Of a DNA stretch of 26,177 nucleotides, positions 17,221 through 24,395 are shown in pieces. The DNA is from CBDDDW01 sp965226805 (GTDB taxonomy: Bacteria > Chloroflexota > Dehalococcoidia > Lucifugimonadales > JAGWBF01): NCBI GenBank assembly GCA_965226805.1, contig CBDDDW010000018.1, forward strand, positions 1 to 26,177, written 5' to 3'. Every line of letters starts with the position of its first letter. Within the stretch, counting starts at the first letter, position 1. The position numbers and the translations under genes were made by a program. Under the pieces are notes generated by a model. It was not told the DNA's origin, did not search any database, and saw only the letters and a program-made list of their open reading frames with translations.

Positions 17221-18456
17221 TCACTCTCCATCGAGCAGCTTCGCCTCTTCGGTTATGCGCAGCTGGACCGCTGTAACGAACGTGGCCGTCATGTGACCCT
17301 CGATCCTAGGCTCAAAGCCGTAGCGCCCAAACCTGAGGACCATCCCCTCCTTGACGTGATGCTCGGGACCGTCGAAGTAGTACGGCGTGGTCCCACGGAG
17401 GACCTCCGGCAGGTCGTCACCCTCGGTCCGATAGACGATAGGGTTTGCCAGAACTACCTGCGGCTCGTCGCTATCGAGGTCCGGTGGCCGACTGGGCACG
17501 GTAATCTCGCCCAGCTTCGCGAACTCGGTAGGCTCAGGAGTCCATAACGCCACCCTGTAGGTGGGACCCGGGTTGACCCACTCTCGGAGCTGTCGCCGCA
17601 TGGCAACGAACTGGTGCCATCTCATCAGGTCATCGATGTGGTCCGGTGGTAGGCAGCTCTCGTGTCGGTATCGGGACAGGTCCCCCTGGGCGCGGACGTC
17701 GTTGAACGCGACAAACTAGTTGGCGTAGCTTGTCTGTGACCGAGAGAGGCTCATAAAGCCGTGGGGGAGCCGGGGGCTCCTCCCGTCGACGATAACAACG
17801 TGAGGCATTTGCTCACTGAGCTCTCGAACGAACTCCCGCGGGAACGCGTTGGAGGACGAGGGGCCGTCAGCACCGCGCCCCTTTTCGAAGTGCCTGGCGG
17901 ATGGGACCGTCAGTCTCATCCCGTACCGGTCGTTCCCTACGACGACAATGAGCCTGCGTGTGCCTGAGCGGAAGTCTTGCAAGAACTTCAGAAGTACTGC
18001 AGCCTCGAACCCGGCCCGCTTCGCCTCAGCAATATGCTCGTCACTGAGAGAGAACTCCTCCTCACTCGCCGCCGGCAGCTCCCCTAGCTCGCTGAACAGC
18101 CTGTACCTCTCCGCATAGGTACCTCTCGTCGCACGTGACAGGTTGTATTGGTAAGTGAATAGCCCGAACTCCATGTCCCTCTGTAATTCATTTCGCGCGT
18201 CAAATCGCCCATCTCGCGTCTCCTCTCCGAGCCGATCCAGCTCCTCCAGAAGCAACTGGAAATCCGCTTCACCGGCAAGAAAGTTGGCTATAGCCAGCGT
18301 CAGGGTGATTCCCGCTCGCCTTTGGTCTGCGCTGTTGGCCTTCCACTCGCTAAGTCTCTCGAACCGGCGAACGGACTCATCTTTGGGAAGGTTCTCTATG
18401 AATGGGGCGATCTGCTCGATTTCGGCTCGGAGGCCGAATCTATGCGCTTCTATCAC
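17221..18456 (-). pseudogene. Conserved-looking protein of unknown function with in-frame TAG
   Basis: A minus-strand frame of about 410 codons, interrupted once by TAG at 17716-17718 (after S-Q-T-S-Y-A-N) and then continuing in the same frame with F-V-A-F-N-D-V-R-A-Q to TGA at 17219-17221. The first part is helical and charged; a strand-like stretch R-L-I-V-V-V-G-N-D-R-Y-G-M and another H-V-V-I-V-D-G-R follow; the last third is mixed, with G-T-T-P-Y-Y-F-D-G-P-E-H-H-V. I recognise no family. GTG at 18456 is the first usual start codon, but the frame reads on upstream without stops to about 18655 with protein-like sequence (C-V-T-E-A-Q-D-S-S-E-S). So the true 5' end may have been lost, possibly including a lipoprotein signal ending in that Cys. 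Element R2 lies upstream. Probably a decaying gene. Confidence 0.55.
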
Positions 18457-18804
18457 TACGTCAACCGCCCCGCTGATATCGGGAGAGCTGAAGACGCTCG
18501 CGTACCGATGGCGAAAGGCGCGGTCGTCCAGGGTGTCGTTAGGTCGGACCTCCCTCAGGTGTACGAGCAGCCGCTCCCTAGCTTCAACTACCTTGGAAGC
18601 CTCTCTAGCTCGATTATCCGGAGTTCCTGACTCGCTTGAGTCCTGCGCTTCCGTGACGCACCCCTATTCTGAAATGGTGTGCTTAGTAGTTCAGCGTATC
18701 CCGATATCAGACAGACCACCTTGCCGAGAGTCTATCAGGAAGGCCAAGTTGGAGAAGGGTTTGAAGGCTGAGGTAGCGGCGTGATGCGCGCATCGTCTGG
18801 CATA

Positions 18805-18897
18805 TTGCCAGAATCTCGAATGGCAAGAGAAATGAGCCCCGTCAGAAGGGTCATATCAATGACGGCGTCATCGGGGCCTCTGCGGGAATTCTGGCAA
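18805..18897. repeat. 93-bp element R, copy 2
   Basis: It starts TTGCCAGAATC and ends AATTCTGGCAA; ten of 11 terminal positions pair. It carries a private internal stem CCGTCA/TGACGG (positions 35-40 and 56-61). The invariant TCGGGGCCTC block is present at positions 67-76. Similarity to copy 3 continues about 15-20 bases past the right end (AAACG, then CGGGCG and GAGG). It lies upstream of the unknown minus-strand gene. Confidence 0.85.
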
Positions 18898-18916
18898 GAA
18901 ACGTACGGGCGGAGGA

Positions 18917-18945
18917 CTGTAGACCGTCAGAGATAATCGGACACG
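18917..18945. repeat. 29-bp repeat S, copy 2
   Basis: Same sequence as 16213-16241 with two mismatches (positions 15 and 22). It lies about 20 bases beyond the stop of the minus-strand oxidoreductase gene, the same position relative to its gene as copy 1. Confidence 0.75.
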
Positions 18946-18965
18946 GAGGGAGGAGGTCAGCCCGC

Positions 18966-20084
18966 CTACCGGTGCCAGTCGTACACGAGATCGAGCGACC
19001 GATCCTCGAGAGGCAGATCAATTCGCACGCCGCCCTTGGCCGAGGACAGCTTGATGGCGATCTCTACCTCCAGAGCGACAGCGACTCTTCGACCCGAGTT
19101 CTTGGGCTCGTCCAGCTTGCCGTCCAGGCAATCGAAGATGTCGGTAAACCCGTTGCTGACCACCAAGCGACTGGTCATCTGCGGCTCTGGCCACGGCATC
19201 TGCACCCGCTTTCTGCCTGCCTGAGTGTCGGTATCCTGCGACAGTTCCCACACCCCATAGTGTTCCGCCTTGAGCACCTCGCCACCGGTACCCGAGATGC
19301 GAACGGCCGGCGCCCCCTTTCGGAAGAAGACCACCTGACCGTCCATGGTGACCATCATCCCCTGTCCACGGAACTCCTCACTGCCCTCGGGCCCTGGAGG
19401 CGTATCGCCGATGCCTATCACCCACGCCGGAGCGCTGTCCACGAAGTACAACCAGTTCTGGTGTTGTGACATGTTCGTGGCCGACTCGGCCTCGATGGAG
19501 ATGACGTCTCCTATGGCGCCGCTGGTGACCAGCTCCTTGGCCCTACTGAACGACGGATGGTTCGCCGAGATGGCGCCGCACACCAGCGGAACGCCCGCAT
19601 CTGCGCAGGCTTTGACCATTCGGTCAGCCTCCTCAAGGGTATACGCTATGGGCTTCTCCGTCATGATCCCCTTTGCACCGTTCTCTACCGCCAGAACCGT
19701 GAGCTTGGGGCGGTCCTTGGTGTTCGACGGGATCGCGACGATCTCGGGCCTCTCATTGCGGAGCATCTCGGCGGCGTCGGTGTACAGCGCCTTGACACCA
19801 TAGCGTTCCCCAAAAACCTGCAGCCTCTGCTTGTCACGCTCCGCGCCAGCTATCAGATCGACCTCTGGGCGGTATGACAGGGTCTCGGCGAAAGTGACCG
19901 GCAGACGGTCCTGGTGAAAATAGAACTTGCGGTGAACATCAACCTTGGGCATGGGGCGATCGATGTCATCGACGTGCCACTGGCCGCGGCTGCCGTAGGG
20001 GCCAGGGTCCGTCCATCGTGTGCCGATGTCGTTGAGCATCCCCATCCATCCTATCCCGATGACGGCGGCTCGGTACTTCACCAT
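18966..20084 (-). CDS. Gfo/Idh/MocA-family NAD(P)-dependent oxidoreductase
   Basis: Probable sugar or cyclitol dehydrogenase; the exact substrate cannot be read from the sequence. The 372-residue protein has a Rossmann N-terminus V-I-G-I-G-W-M-G (G-x-G-x-x-G, about residue 8), the family motif E-K-P-I-A-Y-T-L-E-E-A-D-R-M-V (about 145-160), and a downstream beta-sheet substrate domain with G-A-I-G-D-V-I-S-I-E-A-E. The N-terminal domain has a longer insert than usual after the nucleotide loop (D-I-G-T-R-W-T-D-P-G-P-Y-G). The ATG at 20084 was chosen because TAAGGAGA lies about seven bases upstream and the Rossmann strand begins at residue 5; the longer reading to 20159 adds unconserved residues across the likely promoter. 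Intact, monocistronic, flanked by R3 upstream and S2 downstream. Confidence 0.9.
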   Translation of the reverse strand: MVKYRAAVIGIGWMGMLNDIGTRWTDPGPYGSRGQWHVDDIDRPMPKVDVHRKFYFHQDRLPVTFAETLSYRPEVDLIAGAERDKQRLQVFGERYGVKALYTDAAEMLRNERPEIVAIPSNTKDRPKLTVLAVENGAKGIMTEKPIAYTLEEADRMVKACADAGVPLVCGAISANHPSFSRAKELVTSGAIGDVISIEAESATNMSQHQNWLYFVDSAPAWVIGIGDTPPGPEGSEEFRGQGMMVTMDGQVVFFRKGAPAVRISGTGGEVLKAEHYGVWELSQDTDTQAGRKRVQMPWPEPQMTSRLVVSNGFTDIFDCLDGKLDEPKNSGRRVAVALEVEIAIKLSSAKGGVRIDLPLEDRSLDLVYDWHR

Positions 20085-20108
20085 TGCGTATCTCCTTATG
20101 CGGTTGGC

Positions 20109-20137
20109 GTAATAAGACGCGCTTTCTCGCGTTCCAA
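20109..20137 (-). promoter_or_regulatory. Candidate promoter of the Gfo/Idh/MocA gene
   Basis: On the minus strand, TTGGAA (20132-20137) and TATTAC (20109-20114) are 17 bp apart, each matching four of six consensus bases. It would give a leader of about 18 bases before the ATG. If used, element R3 lies upstream of the transcript rather than inside it. Confidence 0.4.
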
Positions 20138-20305
20138 GGTCATATGTGCAACAGGGCATCCAGCGCCAAGCGTTTTAGCAGGCGGCGAGGCTTCGGGATG
20201 GCGAGCCCTCGACGTTCGGGGAGTGTAACAGCAAGGGCAAGGCCGGAGGAAGGGTTGCGGCCAGGGGGTTACGGGGGATGGAGACCGATATGCTATGAAG
20301 TCGGG

Positions 20306-20398
20306 TTGCCAGATTCCCCTTTGGCAAGAGATATCTTCCTATAGAAGAGGGTTCTATCACTCACCCGGCTCTCGGGGCCTCTGTGGGGATTCAGGCAA
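20306..20398. repeat. 93-bp element R, copy 3
   Basis: It starts TTGCCAGATTC and ends GATTCAGGCAA; nine of 11 terminal positions pair. TTGGCAA at positions 16-22 again complements the left end. The invariant TCGGGGCCTC block is present. It lies 222 bp upstream of the start of the minus-strand oxidoreductase gene. The 218 bp between it and IS1380 copy 3 (20399-20616) contains only a small TTGACT/AGTCAA hairpin and no supported gene. Confidence 0.85.
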
Positions 20399-20616
20399 TA
20401 AACGACCGGGCGTGAGGCAAGACTAGCCTGCCAACAGATTCGGATCGAGTGTAGAGTCTACGGTTGGCCCGGTTGAGAGATCGGCTTTGACTCGCCGTTC
20501 AGTCAACTTGCCGTAGTAACTGCACGCACATGTGTGAAGAATGTAATTGCGGGTCCCCCTCCCAACTCCCATTCCCGTTCTCGTGTCGATGGAACCTATC
20601 TCCCCCCGCACCTTAG

Positions 20617-22339
20617 CCCGAATCCACCGAAGGAGGGCGTCGGGTTAGCGTCCTGAGGCGGCAAGAAGGTACTCCTGTGCTTCTGGGATAATGGTTTTGT
20701 AGCAAAAAACGGTCCCAGAAAAGGAGCACCCAGTAGATGCTGCCACGCAATCACCCCGACCGGATCCAAATCACCTTCGACGACCGCCGCTTGGTGGCCA
20801 ATGCCGGGCTGCTCCTTCCGGCCACCCTGGCGCGGCACCTCGGCCTGCCCGAACTCGTCCGGCAGCGCCTCGACCTGGGCGATGCCCCGGGGCGGGCGAA
20901 CACGAGCGACAAGATGATGACGCTGGTGGCGTCTGCGCTGGCTGGGGGCGACTGCATTGACGACGCCGATGTGTTGCGCACCGGGGGGACGGCCTGCACC
21001 CTGGGCGGCACGGTCAAGGCGCCATCCACCCTGGGCACCTTCCTGCGCAGCTTCCGGTGGGGCCACGTCCGTCAACTCGACCGGGTGAGCCGCGAGTTGC
21101 TGGCCCGGGCTTGGCAGGCCGGGGCGGGACCCGGCGACGGGCCCCTGACCATTGACCCGGACTCCACCATCTGCGAGACCTACGGACTGGCCAAGGAGGG
21201 CGCCCGCCACCACGGCTATACCGGCAAGCGGGGCTACCACCCGCTGCCGGCCATCGCCGCCGGCACCGGAGACGTGCTGATGGCCCGGCTGCGCGAGGGC
21301 CGGGCCAACACCGCCCGCGGCGCCGCCCACTTCCTGCGTGAAACGGTGGGACGGGTGCGCTACGCCGGGGCCAACGGACGACTCACGCTACGGGCCGACA
21401 GCGGGTTCTACACTCATGGCGTGGTATCCGTCTGCCGCAAGATGGATGTCCGCTTCTCCATCACCATCCGCCAGCACAAGAGCCTGCACAATCTCATCGA
21501 GGCGATACCCGAAGATGCCTGGACGCCGATTCCTTACTGGATGGACGGTGCCGCCGATGTGGCCGAGACCACCTGCATCCCCTTCCAGGCCGAGGCGGAC
21601 GCCGCACCGGAGCGGCTCATCGTCCGGCGGGTGAAGCCCACGCCCGGTTCCCAACTGGCCCTCTTCGCAACCTACAGCTATCACGGCTTCATCACCGACC
21701 GGGACGGAGAGACTCTGGAACTGGAGGCCGACCACCGCCGCCACGCCGAGATCGAGAACGCCATTCGAGACCTCAAGTACGGCGTCGGTCTGAACCATCA
21801 TGCCGTCCGGCCGCTTCGCCGCCAACGGCGCCTGGCTGGCCGTCTAGACGATGGCCCACAACCTGGCCCGCTGGACGGCGCGGATCGGTCTGGGAGAGCG
21901 GATAGCCACCACCAAGACCCTCCGGCGGCGGTTCTTCTCCCTGGCCGGACGGCTCACCCGCTCGGCACGCCGGTTGACCCTGCATCTTCCGGATCGCTGG
22001 CCTTGGGCTGAGAAGTTCAGCCGCGCCTTGGCCCGGCTGCGAGCCATTCCATTCCCGGCCTGACGGCACCGTCGGCGACCGATCCACCCACCGGACAACC
22101 GAAGATCCCCGCAGACTCGTGCCAGCCCGGTCCGAGAGAGTTCCCTGCTGCGTATTCTCTCGCCATCCCGTGCATCGCAGCTCCCGCAGACGGCCATAGG
22201 GGTCCCTGTGCGGCGATGAAGACCGTCCGCCGACCTCCCTACCCCAAATGGAACCCAGGCTATTTCCCCTGTAGCTCCCTCACCCCCCCCCCTTCCGCTT
22301 TCCTCACGCCGTCCATCGGTGTCCTTCGGTGGATTCGGG
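20617..22339 (+). mobile_element. IS1380-family insertion sequence, copy 3 (1723 bp), rearranged flank
   Basis: Intact 18-bp terminal inverted repeats (20617-20634 and 22322-22339). The flanks do not match perfectly: CTTAG on the left (20612-20616), CTTAA on the right (22340-22344). The right flank continues into the LRR-gene tail of duplicated block copy B, while the left flank is unrelated to that gene. The element is therefore a rearrangement junction, not a simple insertion. Its sequence is close to copy 1 and includes the same extra 10 bp near the right end. An 8-bp inverted repeat TTCTGGGA/TCCCAGAA (20681-20688, 20713-20720) precedes the transposase. Confidence 0.93.
20737..22063 (+). 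pseudogene. IS1380-family transposase, copy 3 (frameshift and nonsense)
   Basis: Same protein as copy 1 with a few substitutions until N-H near 21797. There one extra base (CATCATG where copy 2 has CACATG) shifts the frame just after the third catalytic block (A-E-I-E-N-A-I-R-D-L-K). In the correct frame a TAG at 21845-21847 replaces the CAG glutamine codon of copies 1 and 2. The original frame resumes as M-A-H-N-L-A-R-W and ends at 22063. The C-terminal 85 residues are lost as read, so the copy is probably inactive, though its ends could still be moved by an active relative. Confidence 0.93.
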
Positions 22340-22439
22340 CTTAAGCGGATGCGTGCCGACTGAACTGGTGGATATATGGGTAGATCGGAGCGGGCTAGGG
22401 CTGGATCGCTGCAAACGGACATCGGTGACGAGCCCATGA
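22340..22439 (+). pseudogene. 3' tail of the LRR lipoprotein gene, copy B
   Basis: The last 33 residues of the LRR protein (from A-L-S-G-C-V-P-T-E-L to R-T-S-V-T-S-P and TGA at 22437), cut off directly at the IS1380 end. No start and no upstream repeats, so it is a remnant left by the rearrangement. Confidence 0.9.
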
Positions 22440-22920
22440 GTGGTGGCCTAGTTAGCTGGCGTTGGCTGCTGTGGAAGGTGGGAGCGTGCTGGCGGAGAGC
22501 CCTCGACCACCTTGGAGTCAAACACCCGAAGGGCCTAGACCCGTCAAGCCCCCGTGTGCAGACGGGGGCTGTGAGCCGCGCAGTATTACCACGATTGATT
22601 TCTTTGCGATTGCGATTACAGGACGGGGTGCCGCTGCCGTGGCGGAGACGCCTACTGTCGAGGAATCGCTAAAGGTTTCGTAAACTTGAGCCATTGCGAG
22701 GTAGTGCGTTCTGGAGAGCCCACTCCCACCGGGCGGCCTTCTCCCAAACCAATGCCGTAGGGTAGAAGAGAAGCGTTCCTAACGGCACCGCGTATAGTGG
22801 CTCCTGCGGATATCGGACTATCTGCATTCCCGAGTCCCCTCCAACCGCGAGCCGATGTATTGGGGCTTTTTTGCTGTCTGAAATCAGTCCATCTCTCCTC
22901 CGTGACCTGCCTTCAACCGA
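22440..22920. other. Noncoding spacer of the duplicated block, copy B, with the intact IS256 target
   Basis: Same spacer as in copy A: hairpin AGCCCCCGT/ACGGGGGCT at 22547-22570 and the unoccupied IS256 target CCGTGACC at 22900-22907. No convincing gene on either strand. Confidence 0.6.
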
Positions 22921-22949
22921 TTGATGCGAGAACATCCGTTCTGTATCAT
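22921..22949 (+). promoter_or_regulatory. imuB-dnaE2 promoter with LexA-type operator, copy B
   Basis: TTGATG (22921-22926), a 17-bp spacer and TATCAT (22944-22949), with GAACATCCGTTC at 22930-22941, identical to copy A. Here the upstream DNA is the original spacer rather than IS256. Confidence 0.8.
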
Positions 22950-22996
22950 TTGTCATTCCAACGCCTTTTTCTGGATTAGCTTACTAAGGAGGTGTC

Positions 22997-24395
22997 TTGA
23001 GGGTAGCCTGTGTGCTCGTCACCCACCTGCGGGTCAAGGTGGAGCTGCGAAAACAGCCGCATCTTGCGGACCGGCCCGCCGTCATCGTGGACCGCTCCAA
23101 GGGCAGGCCCCTGGTCGTCGACACCTTCCCAGCAGCCGTCGGCGTATCTGCGGGGATGACGCCGGAGAGGCCCTATCCCGTCACTCAGGCCCGTCGTCTT
23201 CGAAGCAGACGAGCCCTCGTATCAGAGGGTGTTCCGCAGTATGCTCGCTTCTCTCCAGGGCATTAGCGACCGGGTGGAAGGAGCGGAGCTGGGCACAGCC
23301 TACGTGCGCCTTGACGGTCTGGAGGGCATGTACGGAGGAGAGGCCCGGCTGGTCAGCGCCCTGCTCCACTCCGTACCCGAGTACCTCCATCCACGGGTAG
23401 GATTGGGAGAGGGCAAGTTTCCCTCCTTCGTCGCAGCCCGAGTGAGCAGGACCCAGGGGGCCACCAGGGTTCCCTCGGATGCGGTGTCATTTCTTGCCCC
23501 CCACTCCATCGGCCTGCTCCCTCTTGCTTCTCATGTGAAGGACAAGCTGCACCGCTTCGGGCTCCATACGATGGGGGACGTTGCCTCTATGAGAGTCGAC
23601 CTCCTTACAAACCAGTTCGGGCCTGGGGGAATGAGGGCGTGGAGCCTCTCTCGCGGCATCGACGACACTCCTCTGATCCCCCTGAAGCACGAGGAGTCCA
23701 TCGCTGAGCACACCTCGCTGCCCTTCTCCTCCACCTCGATGGAGCTTCTTCAGACGGCGGTGGACACTCTCCTGAAGAGGGCCTACCCTCGGCCCCAGAT
23801 GCGGGGCAGGTATGCGGGAAAGGCCGTCCTCTCCTACATCCTCGAACGGGCTCCCTCGTGGGAGAAGCCTATCCACTTCAAGAAGGCCGTTGGCGATTGG
23901 GAGCGGGCTTCCCGCATCATCAGGGGCCGGATGGAGACCGACCATCCCCAGGCCCCCGTGGAGGAGATGGCCCTTTCCCTCTCCCACCTCTCCGGCGCAT
24001 CGGGGGTGCAGATGGGGCTCTTCTGGGACGCTCAGAAGGACCGCCACCTGCGTCTTCTCGAAGCGGAGCGGCAGTTCCAGGCCAGGATGAACGGGAACCA
24101 TGCCCTGTACAAGGTGGTGGATGTCGCGCCGTGGCATCCTGCGCCGGAGATGCGGGCCGTGCAGGTCCCCATCGACCCATCGGCAAGGGACGCCATGAAA
24201 CCCCTCTCCCTGCCAACCGCCGTGGCGGTCCAGGAGGGGCCGGAGCTTGAGCCCGTCGCGGTGCGCCTGGGCAGACGCTGGCAGCAGGTGTCCCATATCG
24301 ACGACCTGTGGAGCTTCGACCTGTGGTGGATGCCCACACCGACGAACCGCACCTACTTCCGGGTGAGTTGGGCGGATGGGCAGCAGGGCTCTTAG
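22997..24395 (+). pseudogene. imuB: ImuB-like Y-family DNA polymerase homologue, copy B, frameshifted
   Basis: Same gene as at 8799-10197. TTG start at 22997, four bases after AAGGAGG (22986-22992), and the same two single-base losses near 23163 and 23192. The protein read from the frame after those lesions is identical to copy A over 388 residues. The catalytic acidic residues of active Y-family polymerases are again missing. TAG at 24393-24395 overlaps the dnaE2 start. The shared lesions mean the gene was already in this state before duplication, or the frame is rescued in a way not visible here. Confidence 0.82.

Larger units (their letters stand above)
18457..18965. other. Intergenic region with elements R2 and S2
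   Basis: Between the unknown gene and the oxidoreductase gene. The first 200 bp (to about 18655) reads as an upstream extension of the unknown gene's frame without a start codon. The rest contains the 93-bp element R2 and, 19 bases after it, the 29-bp repeat S2. No other gene is supported. Confidence 0.6.

Noticed and set aside
18155..18784. Plus-strand open frame of 209 codons opposite the unknown gene
   Set aside because: Very serine- and arginine-rich shadow with no ribosome-binding site; the minus-strand frame has a more protein-like composition.
17052..20398. The three 93-bp elements as integron attC sites or a CRISPR array
   Set aside because: No G-T-T-R-R-R-Y core at the ends and no integrase in the window; copies are kilobases apart with genes between them, so they are not CRISPR repeats.
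22669..22956. Minus-strand open frame of 95 codons in the spacer of block copy B
   Set aside because: It overlaps the SOS promoter, has no clear ribosome-binding site or family resemblance, and is interrupted by IS256 in copy A.
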